Assembly (NCBI RefSeq): GCF_027244095.1
Contig: NC_069662.1
Span: 15,340,501-15,404,500 of the forward strand
Origin: Hemicordylus capensis
Lineage: Eukaryota; Chordata; Lepidosauria; Squamata; Cordylidae
Reading direction: 5' to 3'
DNA: 64,000 nt
Below the pieces are notes generated by a model that saw only the letters and a list, made by a program, of their open reading frames with translations, made no database searches and was not told where the DNA came from. Position 1 is the first letter of the stretch. Each line of letters starts with the position of its first letter. Position numbers and translations under genes: made by a program. This document shows, one piece after another, positions 34,861-48,500 of this stretch.

Positions 34861-37800
34861 TTATTTCATGTTAAAGACGTCCTGGATGCTTTCCAGTGCT
34901 CGGCTCTTGGTTATTGCCTTCCATGCATGAGGGAGATGAGCAGGGACGGCATTATACTTTTCTGCAAACTGACGATTGAATTTCACAAACACAAATTTCC
35001 AGTAGTCTGAGGCAGCAATGCTGGCATCAGGCTGGATGCGCCAGTCAGGATAGTAGTGGCGATAGTCTTTATAGGGATGCTCTTTTCCAGCCGTGTCCAC
35101 ATTAATAAAAGTGGCATTTGAGACAACATCAGAGGAGCATAAGGAATATACAAGCTTGCTTGTTGAAAGATATCTATATTTCCCTAACCCCTGAGGTCGA
35201 TGGACAGATGCAAAGTGTTCCTGATGGTTGTCACCACCAGCTTCACAGGGGACTTTGCAGAAGGGACACTGCTTGCCACAGCCAAACACTCGCTTGAAGA
35301 TCTCCTCCTGGGGCTTCAAGTGGATGTTTGACAGTATTTTCTCTACACTCATCAAACTCTGATCCCAAAGGATGTCCTCCATCACCTCAGGGACATAGGC
35401 CTGAACCTCATCTGAGAAGGATCCTGCTTTGGCAACATTGTTGAAAAGGATGACATCCAGAGAGTCTTTGGAAATGACAAGTTCTTCACTCATCTCATAG
35501 CTGAAGTCCTCCAAGAATTCAGACAAAGTCCCCGTTTGGTTTGTACAGCTTCCCAAAGCCTCTTTTATTTTCTTTATCACAGCAGATAGGATTCTTCTCT
35601 CCAAGGTTTCTAGATCCTCTCTCTGCCTATAATGGTCAACCAGCTGTGCTTGGATCCAAGACTTCACAAAATCTTCATAGTGGTTTATATAATTCACATA
35701 GTCCTCAAATTTTTCCTCTTCTAGCAGTTTCTTCTGCACAGTGAACTGAAAGAAGCTCCGACTTCCATATTGAATGGATTGCCTGCTGCAGAGAATATCA
35801 TCTACTATTTCTATCCCAAGTTTCTTATTGAGGTTGTCCACCAGAGCTGGTCTCAGACACAGATCACAAAAATCCTTGGCTCTCTTCTGACAAGCATCCT
35901 TTTCATAGTAAAGGTCTTTGAAAATGGAGAAATACTGAGGCTTGAGATTTTCCAGACGCTGATAAGGGTTGTTTGCCTTGAAGAAGTTATCATGCATCTT
36001 TTGAAAAGCATCCACTGCTTCTCCCAGAATGCAATATTTCAGATCTACTTCAAAGTGAATGGTAGTATGAAGTTTCTGAAATTTCTTTCCTTGAATACTC
36101 TTATTGATAATCATCAACAATTCCCGACAATATGTTTCATCATAGTCCCCTTTTGTATTGATTTTATTTGCAACATAACTCCTGCAGTCTTGAATCAGAG
36201 ATCTGGCATGTTCCTCTGCTTCACCTAGATAATCCTTGAATAGACCTTTTACTGTACTTATGAATGAAGATTCTAGATATTCCTTTTTCATGGCAAAAGT
36301 TGTCCTGTGATTGCCTGAAGAGCTGAGTAGCTTCTGGAAGATCTGATTGGCCAAGCTGCCCTGAGGTTCCAAATCTTTTCTAAGCTGATTGTGGACATCT
36401 CTATGAATTTCGGGATGAGTTAAAGTACTAGGTGGCAATTCTGATAAGGATTCTTTCCACATGTTGTTGAACTCCTGTTCCAGTTCCTCAAGCTTCAGTT
36501 GGCTTTCCTGCTCTTTACACTCTCCCAAGAGCTTGTTCACTTTCCCTTCTATGGTTTTCAAGTATCTGGCCTGCAGACTCTCTATCTTGCTTTGTCCCTT
36601 TTTAATAAGGATGGCCTCCTGGCACTTGTTAATAGAATAGTTCTCCAGCTGGTTCCGGAGGAACTTGGCACTTCTGATGAAGTCTTCTCTGTATTTTTCT
36701 ATAAGGTGCAAACTTTCTCCACCATTCTCAAAATAGCTCTCTATGCAATGTAATATCTTCTGCTCTCCATCATGCAATTTCTGTTGAGCATCATGTCTTA
36801 AATTCTCAAATGCACCAGCTTCTATCTCTTCTAGGGATTGATTCCGAATTGTGGTATCAGCTCTGGACACCCAGAGATGCATCTCCTTCCGGAAATCCCA
36901 CTCCCATTCTGCATATTTCATTGAGAGTTGGTTATAAGCATCAGCTACAAGGCTGTTACGGAAGCTGAAAAGAAAGTTTTCATGTTTTACAGCATTCCAC
37001 AGGCTCTTTACCCATTCAACAAACTGGGAAATATCTTTAAGGGATCTATTTTGTGAGCCAGTTCTCATGAACTCCAATAGATACCTTTTCAACTCTGATA
37101 CACTCTCACTGTATCCCATATTGACTGGAGCCATAGGTGGGACTCCATGTCACAAGCCGGGGATGTACCAGTTGTGTTTCTCTGGATCATATTCCATTAT
37201 ATCTGAAAAAGACACTTCCTTGCAGTATTTCTCCATTCTTCCTGCAGCTTTGGTCATTTCATTGAGCTGTTCCAGGAGGCGTTTCCTATCTCTCATATTC
37301 TGTTCATAGGCAGACACATCACTGACATTTTGATGCACAAATTGGCAGTTTGGTTTGTGCCCTATTTCCTCCATCCTCAGAAATGCATGGACTACAATTT
37401 GCAGGATATCTTTCATTTCAGTGGCGTTCTCCATAGCCAGGTTCACTATTGTGATGTCACTCAGACCAATCACGAGGGTGGCCAGCTCATTGTCATGTTC
37501 ATAGCTATCCTCCAGTTTGGCCAGCTCAGGGGCTTTCAAGCCTTCTGTGTCGATCACCAGGATGAAGTCACAACCTATTTCTTGCTGCAAGCTCCCTGCA
37601 ACTCTAAGGAGTGTCATGAAAGCTCCACGTGTACATCGGCCACTGCTCACTGCAAACTGGAGACCAAACATGGTATTGAGAAGGGTGGATTTGCCAGTGC
37701 TCTGAACCCCCAGCACAGTTATTACCATCATTTTGGATCGACCTCCTAGTTTCTCATTGAGTGTGGTCAGAACATCGGTTATCCATTGCAGTGGTATGTT

Positions 37801-39560
37801 GGATGCATCACCATCAATCAGCTCCATCGGAAATCCTTCCTGCATCAAGTCAGCAGCTATCCCAGGTAGATGAAGAAACTGTCTTTGATTGTTTGCCAGA
37901 TTACCTTCCTTCACCATAGTGTATTCGGCCTCATAAAACTGCCCCAATTCACGCATGAAGTGTTCCACGCCTAAGGAACTGGTAGAAATTAATTCATCCA
38001 GCTGTGCTAATTGTTGTGGATCATTTCCAGCAATGTGACATTTCTCTTTATATTCTTCTCGTAATTTGGACAAGTTTGCCCTAGCAATATGATCTAAGTT
38101 GAACTTCATCCATTTCAGGAAATAATGCTTCTCCACTGGCTGAAGATTTTGTATTCCGTTAATAAATTTGGTTATCCCATTAGTAAGGTCACATTGATTC
38201 TGCTGTACACGCAAGTCAATCAGTTTCTCCCCAAGTTGAGACTTGTAGTCTTCCGTTGGGGTGTCTGCTTGCCTTTTCATCCTGCACAGCTCTTTTTCCA
38301 CTTTGGCCAAGTTTCTCCACAAGTCCCCCTGCAGTTTCAGCATTTCCTTCTTGTAGCTTGCAACATCTTCTATTTCTTCCACAATTTCCTTGGCATGTAA
38401 AATTCCATTAGACCAGCCTTTCAAATCCTCATCTGTCTGGAACCCCAGTTTGCGACTTACATTGGCTATTTCTTCCATATTCATCAGCTTTTGGTGAGAG
38501 TTCACTAAGCTCCTCATGGCCAACCGAAGCTTTGCCACAAATTCTGTGGTATTCTGGCTCTTCTTTTTCACCAGGAGCTGTGATTTGTTCATGTTCAACA
38601 CCGGAGCTAGTTTGTTAAGGAATTTCAATGTTTCCTCCGACTTTCCACTTTCAATATTCAAAATAAAGTAGTATTTGGATGACGATGCAGGGAGTGTCAA
38701 TAGCAAGTTGTATTCTTCATCGGAGATGTTCTCAGCTACTATAAATACAGCTGAGGAGACCTCTGTTAACATACTGAATTGCAGCCAGTGGGACTTCATG
38801 TCTCCGCGCAGGTTCACTATTGCTATAGGCTCTGGAAAAAGATCTGAATTTTCCCTCCCACCAGGAAAATACCAGGAGATTTCTACCAGACCATCACTGA
38901 TCTCACGAGGAACATTCCCATTCTCCATGTCCCTATGCACAAAGAAATCATGGTGCTGCTGAGAGGAACTGAGGACCTCATTGAGAAGCCTGGATTTGGA
39001 GAGACTGCAGCTTCCCATCCGCACAAAGGAAATGGTTGGCATGGAAGCAAGGACCAGGCTCTCCTCTCTGAAACCTCTACTTTCAGCAAGGGAATGGGGT
39101 CTCCATTTTCTCACAATACCCCTCATGGCCCAGACCATGAAAGTGCAGTTGGGACTGTCAAGGGGAGGCAAGATCAAGGGAAGAGCAAACTGGCACATGG
39201 ACATTTTGAGCAAGATCTCCTGCTGAAGGAAGCTATCAGAGCAAAGCATTGTGGCACAAAGAACATCAAGGGGGTTCACACGGATTCCAGTGTCCATTTC
39301 CCTCAGAGAAAACACCTCACATCCATCATCCTCCCCGTCCTCATTTGACCCCTCCTCAGCCTTCAGGACAAGGCCTGTGCTTCTGGCTGTCCCATTGAGA
39401 GCCATCAATTTCCTCAAGAAGCACCAAGGTAGATCTTCCAGTGTCTGAGGAGGCAATGTTTTGAGAACTTCCGAGTTGATTTCCAGGACTTCTCCCATAG
39501 TGAGTTTTCTGTTTCTTTGCCTGTTGAGGCCCAGCTTCACCAGGAAACTCTTCACTCTCT
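34861..39560 (-). CDS. Gene B giant exon: GVIN/VLIG GTPase body, interrupted by TGA
   Basis: The acceptor TTTTTCAACAG opens a 4700-base exon collinear with that of gene A. It contains the [16 protein letters not shown] block, [21 protein letters not shown], a degenerate first G loop (GSCSLSKSR), then GVQSTGKST (codons 814-822 of the whole protein), SGRCTRGAF and [10 protein letters not shown]. After the TGA at 37150 the frame continues through the helical region to the Cys/His cluster ([16 protein letters not shown]) and the conserved tail ending VFNMK. The frame stays open and the motifs survive on both sides, so any loss of function is recent. Host gene. Confidence 0.9.
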
Positions 39561-42500
39561 CTGTTGAAAAAGGAGGAAGTCATTACTTCCTGTGAAATAT
39601 GAAACATTCTGGAAGGAGGAAGCAAATTTCCTTAGAAGAGAAGGCTGGGCATGGGAGTGACCAGTGCCAGGCCCCAGCAGAGAGATTTAGGGAGAAATAT
39701 TACTTCAGACCAAGACAGCTGTCTAACAACTTAACAATAATTACTGAAAAACTGAATATACAGTAACTTATTAAACAATCCCTGTAACCTGTTCATCACC
39801 ACCATTAGTATATCCTGAAATTAAGAACTGAAAACTGTCTCTTTCTGTATTCTCCTTCTCTCTTCCTCTCCCCTCAGGCTAACCTCCCTTCCCTCACAGA
39901 CTGACTCCTTCACTCTAGCTGACCCTCCACCATGGATTCCAACTGCCTCAGAAGGCTCCTGTCAGTCACAAGCAGCCCCATAACAGGGCTAGGGCATTAC
40001 ACCAGCATTTTTCAAATGTGTGTATGGGACTTTTACACACAGCAGGTTTTACTGCGGGTTTACTGGGAGGCTTTACTATGAACTCTACGTTCTTCCAAAA
40101 AACTGATGCAAAAAGGGTATTTTATTTTTAATCCCAGATATAAGCTGGGCTACACTCTAACCTGCAGTGAAAACCCCAAATTGAACTGCTCCCATAACAT
40201 ACTTCAAACCTAGAGAGAGAGAGAAAACTAGAGTCAAGGCAATCCTTACCATCAACAATATTCTCTTCCTCCAGCACTTCCTGTCCAGGCTCTTGCTGAC
40301 TGGATACATTTTCTAATTCTAGGAAACGACAGGATATAATGAAGTGGAAAATTAGTATCACTCATTTTTCAATACAGGAAAATACCAGGACTAAGGATGG
40401 GTTGAACACAGCACAGTGACTAGAATGTTGACATGTGTATGTCAAAGAGACGCCTCCCCACTAATTCAGGGGTTGCAGTGTTCCAAAATGATCATAAATG
40501 GGCTAGTGCTGCCTCCAGTTATTCCACTTTCCCGTGTAGTGAGAACTTCGAGGCTGTTAGCCTTGTGTAGTCTGGTTTCCTTTCCAAGAAGAGTCACTGC
40601 AGTCTTAGGCCTCTTAATGTTTGGTTCATTTATACAAATATAAAAGTTGTGTATCAAATGGAAGCGAAAGATAGCAGATCATTCTCAGAAGTCAGCAGCA
40701 GGTTGCATCAGAGAGGCCAAGTGCGGCATCCTAAGATGAGTTCTCTGTCTTGGCAGCTCCATTCCAGGTTTTCCTTCTTTCACACACTCCCCTACCTTGC
40801 AGGGAAGTAGGAATCGGGTAATCCTACTCCTTCCCAGGAGCCTTTGCCAGGAGATGGGAAGTATGCGATTCTCACATTTTCCAATGGCGTCCTTCTCCAG
40901 GAAGTCGGAGTCCTTAACTGGGTGATTAACTTATACAAGAATGGCCAGCCAGCTAGCGACCCACTCACAGCAATATCTGAAATGCTGATGAGGAAGATTT
41001 ACCCAGAGAATGCTGAGCATTAGTTCAGCTGCTGCGAGGGAAGTAAAAGTCAGTTTGAACCAGAGGAAGCCTAAAGCCCTGGACTGTGCACTGCACAGTG
41101 GTTGAAGAGGCAGAAATCCAAAGCAACGGATGGAAAGAGGGCTTACAGTATAGCTAAGAGTAGCCACCTAATGGCACAGTGGGAAATGACTTGACTAGCA
41201 AGCCAGAGGTTGCCGGTTCAAATCCCCACTGATATGTTTCCCAGACTATGGGAAACACCTATAAACACGAAAATCTGTTCAGAAAAACAGTGAGACTCCT
41301 CTTTCCCAGTAGGCTTGCCAAATGACCAAAAAACCCAAGCAAAAAACCCTCAGGCCCATTCTGTTCCTTTAACAACAACTCTTTATGCAGAAATTAGTAA
41401 GTGAAGTTTTTTAAGCCACCTAATGATGCAGTGGGGAAATGACTTGACTAGAAAGTCAGAGGTTGCCGGTTCGAATCCCTACTGGAACATTTCCCAGACT
41501 ACGGGAAACACCTATATCGGGCAGCAGCAATCTAGGAAGATGCTGAAAGGCATCAATTAATACAGTGCGGGATATGGCAATGGTAAACCCCTCCTGTATT
41601 CTACCAAAGTCAACCATAGGGCTCTGTCGTCACCAGGAGTTGACACCGACAGCACACTTTACCTTTATAGCTAGGGCGATGGAACTTTGTGTTAATGGGG
41701 AAGCACATGGAGAAATATTAGGGGAGGGGGCTGGATTCCATGAGCTGAATAAAACTAAGGTGCAAGTCCCACGTATAATATAAATCGAGGCCGTGTGTGG
41801 ACTGAATGCAGCTTTGTAGCCTCAGAAATGCCAACATTTTAGTTTTAAGAGGGTTCCTAGATTTCATCGCTAGAGAAAAACATTAGCAGTGTTATGGCTC
41901 TTACTAGGAAAGCATCGTATACAATAGAGCACGGGTATCCAACCTTGAGGGGACTCCTAGAAATGCTCTGTGCACTTGCGCGATGCATTACGGGGGCGCC
42001 TCACGGCAGCGCTTCCCTTTGGCCGACCCTGGAGCTGCTGGGTGAGCTGTGGTCGGGTGCCAGAGCCAAGCCGCTGCTTGTCTGAGCGGGCGATATGCCC
42101 ACCCAGAGATGGGCAGCTGATCATCTGCGGGGAGAGTGGGTCAAACCCGCTCTCCCCGCAATCCCCCTTTCAGCTCTTCTCACCAATCACGAGAAGAGCC
42201 TCACTGTATTTTCACAAATATACCATGTAGGGTAAATGGGTGTGTTGTTTTTTCTTCTGGGGGTGGGTGGGTAGAGGCATGGATTTAAAATAGTGTGGAG
42301 TATACTAACTTTCTTTTAGAGATGTGAGCCCCTTCCCATCTCCATTCTGCCTGATGGGGTCTTTCGGCAAGCCTTCCCTGGCAGCAGGGCAGTAGGCAGA
42401 GGTGTCACTTTGGCAGCATGCCTTCTTGCTGGGCCTCGAACAGCGAGAGGATCTCAGCCGGAAGACAGAGCCGGGCCTGCCTACCTGTGGGTTGGCTTTG

Positions 42501-45500
42501 CCTTGCCACCCCTTCCGGCAAGCGACGAGGATGCGGCGGCCGGCCTTCCCACTGGTTCCTGGAAAGCAGTATGCTTAGTTTGTAATAAGGTGTCACAGCT
42601 CTCTGCAAGAGAATGCTGGTTGACAGACTGAGGAACCCTGTCAAGCAGGCTGAAGGAAGCAGGATAGACTAGGCTGAGCATAGCCAGCCTAGCAGGAGCA
42701 GAGGAGGGACCTCCCTGTCCTTCTGCAGTGGACATATTGCTGAGAGGAGAACTGGTCTTGTGGTAGCAAGCATGACTTGTCCCCATAGCAAAGGAGGGTC
42801 TGCCCTGGTTGCATATGAAAGGGAGACTAGAAAGGTGAGCACTCTTAAGGTATTCCCCTCAGGGGATGGAGCCACTCTGGGAGGAGCAGAAGGTTCCAAA
42901 TTCCCTCCCTGGCACCTCCAAGATAGGGCTGAGAGAGATTCTTGCCTGCAACCTTGGAGAAGCCCCTGCCAGTCTATGTAGACAATATTGAGCTTAATGG
43001 AACTACGGTCTCACTCAGTATATGGCAGCTTCCTATGTTGCTATGAGGATGAGTCAATGTCAAGCTGGCAATCCTCAAATGGGGAACAAATAGCATGGCA
43101 GTGTGGGAAGGCATGAGGGCTCCAAGGACCCCATGGGAGCACTTCAAGGATAGGAACAGTTTCGAAGTCTCACTGTGGGTTTACCACTTATTCTGGAGCA
43201 TCAGCCAAGACTTTATACATCCAACTAACAATTATAAATACTGACACAGTATAAAAACTTAACACATACCTTTAGAATTTTGTGATAGCTTCACTGACGG
43301 TATCTTCTCGCCTGACTTTGGCACTCCTTCCAAGACAGCTTCTGGAGTTTCAGGACCCTTCTGCTCAGAGCACGGGGCCCCTCTCAAGTTCCCACATCCA
43401 TTCATCACAGAGGATCCTTTGTCCTTTGGGTCCACCTCTGGATTTTCCGATTCCTTCCTCTCCAAAACTTTGGCAGCATCGTCACAGCCCTGATCTGGGA
43501 ATTTTGCAGAGGAGCAACCTAAGACAAAATGATATTTAGAATTAGGGGATACAAATGTTTATGGCTAAGATTCTATTTTGTTACAATAGTCTCCCGCTCA
43601 AATAATAATAATAAAAATAATTCGATTTCTATACCGCCCTTCCAAAAATGGCTCAGGGCGGTTTACAAAGAGAAATAACAAACAAACAAATAAGATGGCT
43701 CCCTGTCCCCAAAGGGCTCACATTCTAAAAAGAAACATAAGACACACACCAGCAACAGTCACTGGAAGCACTGTGCTGGGGGTGAATAGGGCCAGTTACC
43801 CTGCTCAATAAAGAGAATCACCATGGTAAAAGGTGCCTCTTTGCCCAGTTAACAGGGGTCCCCAATACTGTCATATACCTACAGGAGTCATGGAGAAACA
43901 TTGACTGACTCTTTTCAGCATGACCCCCCTGTGTTATTTCCCAGCTTTCCCAAAAAGCAACCTTCTTTACCAACAAAATCCCTGTAAGTGTAATAGGCTG
44001 CATGTGCATGTAGAGTAGAGACAGAGCAGAGTGCATATGTGTCTATGAATACCGCGCTCTGCTGTGGTATCCTTGTCAGTGATGGCTGGGCACCTGGCAT
44101 TAAAGGTAGAAGGAAGGTTTTTGCCCTCTCTACAGATGTGTCCTTAAGAACAGTGCTCGACTTTTCCCCATAGAGGTACATCTGGCGACACCCACTGAGG
44201 TCGAGGCTACACCTGTGCCCTGCCCCGTGTGATCCTCCAACCACTGAGAAGCAAGCACCAGCCCCTATGCAGATACTCAGTTCTGTTTCTTGGTCACACG
44301 AGACTGCAACAGAATATTGACAACTGGATTTTTAAAGCTAACATCATACATGTGACAAGATCCATGACTGGCCCAACACCTTGGGTGGCTAGCCCTCCAC
44401 CCTACAAGGGAAACAGAAACTCATTCCCTCCCCCCTGCCCCAGCAAGGACTGCCTAGAGCCTTCGGAGTACTCCACATCATCTTTGCACACCACATCATC
44501 ATAATAGCTAGAGTAGCAGCAGCTGCCTCAGGACCTTCTTCACTTACCTCATCAAAGAATTTGTGAACAACCTCAGACAGGACTAAGTTGCTGTTGGACG
44601 ACTCATGAGCACTCCCATGAAATTAATGGGACAAGTTCACTTGTCCTATTTCAAGAAGACTGCTTCTGGGTAAGAGTGTGGATGTGTGTTCCAGTGGCAG
44701 GAGAAGCCTGCCTCATCATGGTAACATATACATTTGTGGTGTGTAATCATAAACACCCAAATTCAAGTATTGGGCTACAAGTATAGTCACGTAATGGCGC
44801 AGCGGGGAAGCAACCTTCCTAGAGAACAGGAGGCTGTTGGTTCGACTCCCCGCTGGTGTGTTTCCCAGAATATGGGGAACTTCTGTATTGGGCAGCAGCG
44901 ATATAGGAAGGTGCTGAAAGGCATCATCTCATACTGCATGGGAGGAGGCACTGGTAAACCTCTCCTGTATTCTACCCAAGAAAACCACAGGGCTCTGTGG
45001 TCGCCAGGAGTTGACACCGACTCGACAGCACAACCTTTCCTTTTTCCAACTCATGAGTCATTTAGCTTGGATGTAAGCCAGTGACAGGAGAAGCCTGCCC
45101 CATAATGGTAACATTTAAATGTATGTGTATGTGTATACACACAGACCCAGAAAAATCTCTATGGGGTACATGAGTTCTGGTTTACAATAGAACTTGTTTT
45201 TAAAAAAAGAATAGGAACCTGGGTCTAAAAAAAAATCAAGGGAGGTTGAGAGTGATATGGCAGGAGGAACCTGTGGTGGATACTTGCTAGGACTTAAACC
45301 TGCAGACCAGGAAGCCCATCTCTGTATTCATAGGTATATGGGGACTTTAGTTTCCCAGTCAAATATTCCAAAAGTGCTCAGACTCACTGCTGAGCAACCC
45401 CATACTTCTTCAAGTGGCCCATGGAGTCTGGTGCCTATATGCAAGCAGGGAGGGCTAAATTGCACGGTGCCAAAGGGAAGCTGAGAAAAGGAGAAGAATG

Positions 45501-48500
45501 CCCATGGGCTTCTGGTACCCCTGACAAGCTCTGCTATTCACTGAGATTTCTATGAACAAGTTGCAAGAAAGGAAGCTCCAAGTCTCCTGCTGCTGACCTG
45601 AGGAGGGTCCAAGATTGATGAGCAAAAGAAGCTGACATAAGAGGTCTACAAAGGGAGGAAAATGAAGACTTGAAGATATTGAGTAGGATGCAAAAAAGTG
45701 GCAGATTTCATTTTCCACTTTCATGATCTGTTGAAGTTTTATCAGCCTTTCATCAGGGGGAACTAGAAGTTCAAGTATTGCTGAAATTATCAAGGGAGGG
45801 TTGGTTACTCAGTCTAGGAGGGCTGAATATCCTCCTAGCATGTTCTGGCCCAGGAATACGAAACTGAATGTGCTTACATTAATTCTTGGATGCCCTTGAC
45901 TCTCTCATTCCTCTCACTTCTCTTGTCTTGTCAATTTATTTTTGCAAGAGCATGAGAGCAGAAGTTTGTCCTTTTTGTTTGCCCCATAAAGTTCCATGTG
46001 CCTGGATGGCACTGTACAAAATATTACTAACTTTCCCATCATCTGCTTACTCGTGTTCCCTCCCTGGCTCCTTCAAGGTAGGACAAGATTTTTTAAAATT
46101 TTTATTTTTTTTACCAGGACAAGATTTTTTTATTGAACCAACAAACTACCAAAGCATACAGCATGTTGCCAAAGCACAATTAAATACAAAGTGGTTGTTT
46201 GTACATCATATATCTACAAAGATTTACACACAAGGATTTGGAGGGGCTGAGAGAGACTCCTGCCTGCAACCTTGGAGAAGCCACTGCCAGTCTGTATAGA
46301 CAATACTGAGCTAGATAGACCAATGGTCTGACTCAGTATTATTATTTTACATTTTATATCCCGCTCTTCCTCCAAGGAGCCCAGAGCGGTGTACTACATA
46401 CTTAAGTTTCTCCTCACAACAACCCTGTGAAGTAGGTTAGGCTGAGAGAGAAATGACTGGCCCAGAGTCACCCAGCAAGTCTCATGGCTGAATGGAGATT
46501 TGAACTCGGGTCTCCCTGGTCCTAGTCCAGCGCTCTAACCACTACACCACGATGGCTCCTACACCACGCCTATGTTTCTATGATCCAGTGGCAGATGGAG
46601 CTCTCCCATTACCTCCCTTGGGAGGGCAAAACATGAGTTTTTAAAACTTTAAGCAGGATTGTAAATCTCATGGCTGAAGAGGTTGAAAAAATATATATAT
46701 AAAAATAAAAATAAGCTGTGCTGGTCACCGACCGAAATAAAGATTTGATTGATTAGATATGAATGGGTTATTTGCTTGCCAATAAGGGGGAAATTATTTA
46801 TCCTTCTGTGTCCAATCAGGATACTATTATGGCTGCTGAGTGGCCATTAAGTATGTTAAGTCAAGTAAGACTTGAAGATGTTTTACTGAAAGGTAATTTA
46901 ACTGCAGGAATGGGGCTGAAACCAGTCCTCTGCTGCAGGGAGGAGGTGCTATGAGAAAGACAGTAGCATGTTCAATCCGGAGTTAGAGGCAGAAAGAAAT
47001 GAAACATTGGAAGGAGAGAGAGGGGTGGGTGGGAAGGCAGGAAATGTGCAGTTATTTGGTGAAACCAATGCAGGGTCAGCACCTTTGCTGTCTGCAGTAA
47101 GAATCATTTTGGTTCCACTGTGCTCTGCTTGGTAGATTTTTAAATAAAGCAGATGCCATGCTCTCTCATCCAAAAGGAAATTAATCCAGTAGGATTGCTG
47201 CCCCTCTGCTTGGGAAGCAGGGAGAGCATAGCAGTGCTTCTGTAACCCCAGGCTGCAAGAGGCAGGGAGAAAACAGATGTTTGTCACAGGGGGTCAGAAG
47301 TCCAGCTTGTATAAGTTCCTGCTGGCCAAACCATCAGAATGAAACGAAAGCTACTGGCCTGGGGAAATCGAAACTCTGAACTGAATACTCCAAAGATAAT
47401 TTCGAATGGGTGGTGTCATTCAAAAGCCCTGGGGCCCAATCCTTGCACCACCTCTGCCTGTTTTAACTTATTCTAACTCTAATTTAAGAGATCAGGTCCA
47501 AGAAGAAAGTGAAGTATCTGGTATATTTCACACTTTCTTCTCAGACCTGAACTCTTAAATATAAAGTCTGCCCTAAGCCAAACATTGTTCTAATCCATAT
47601 AAACTGTCCAGAAAGTGGGCACAGAAACCAGGACAATACTTTAATTAAAGAGAGAGGGGAAGAGATTTAGGTAGGTCCTGGGGTTCAAACCTGCGCAGAA
47701 GCCACCTCCTCCCACTCAGGGGGCCTTTCCCCTAAAGTGAGATGCATGAAGACTATGGCAAGGAGCAAAGCAAGAAGTCCATCTTCTGCACATCCTCGGG
47801 GCCAGTTTCTCTTTTTTTATTCCTTTAAATGTGCTGTTGCTCCTGAAGAGCAGTGTTCCCTCTAAGGTGTGTGCACTCACAAGTTTTTTTATGTCCACTC
47901 AAGTTAATTTTAGATCCCGCTCAGGTTGAATCAGGAAGGCCCCATTCTGAACACATGTGCAAACATATTGTCTTGATACTGTCGCTCAGAACAAAATCCA
48001 TTCCACACTCAGATGGAAAAATTAGAGAGAACATTGCTGAGGAGGTTCTGGGGCTGAAATCTGGGTCAGATTAAGCCCTGGATCCAGCTGGGCGCTACTA
48101 AGTAAGTCACCGTCTCTCAGCCTCAGTTACCTGGTCTGTGAAATGGGGATAATAGCAGCTTACACTCACAGGTGTGCTGCAAGGATAGCTATTAAGCCAT
48201 AAAAACACTGATGAGATAGGATGCAGCATTCATAGTGTAATAATTATAACTAGCTTAACCCACACAGAACATCTGCGCCTAGTACTTGATTGCTCCCTCA
48301 CCCCTGCCACAGCCCCTCTCACCTCAGAGATCTCCCCACCCTCACCCGAGCCGAACCCCTGCTCCTCCTCCTCCTCCATCCCTTTGCACCATCCCCCTCA
48401 CCCTTCTTGGTCACAGCTGCAGAGTTGCTGGTGCCTATTGGCCAAGCTGCAGCCCCCTATCCCCAGAGACCTCCCCACCCTTGTTCATCTTGTTTCCTCC

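Noticed and set aside
43590-43860. Possible regulatory element near the gene B linker exon
   Set aside because: It recurs at 20.0 and 55.45 kb in the same word order and is a LINE 3' end.
45706-45715. ISRE core inside a gene B intron
   Set aside because: A ten-base match far from any start site is expected by chance.
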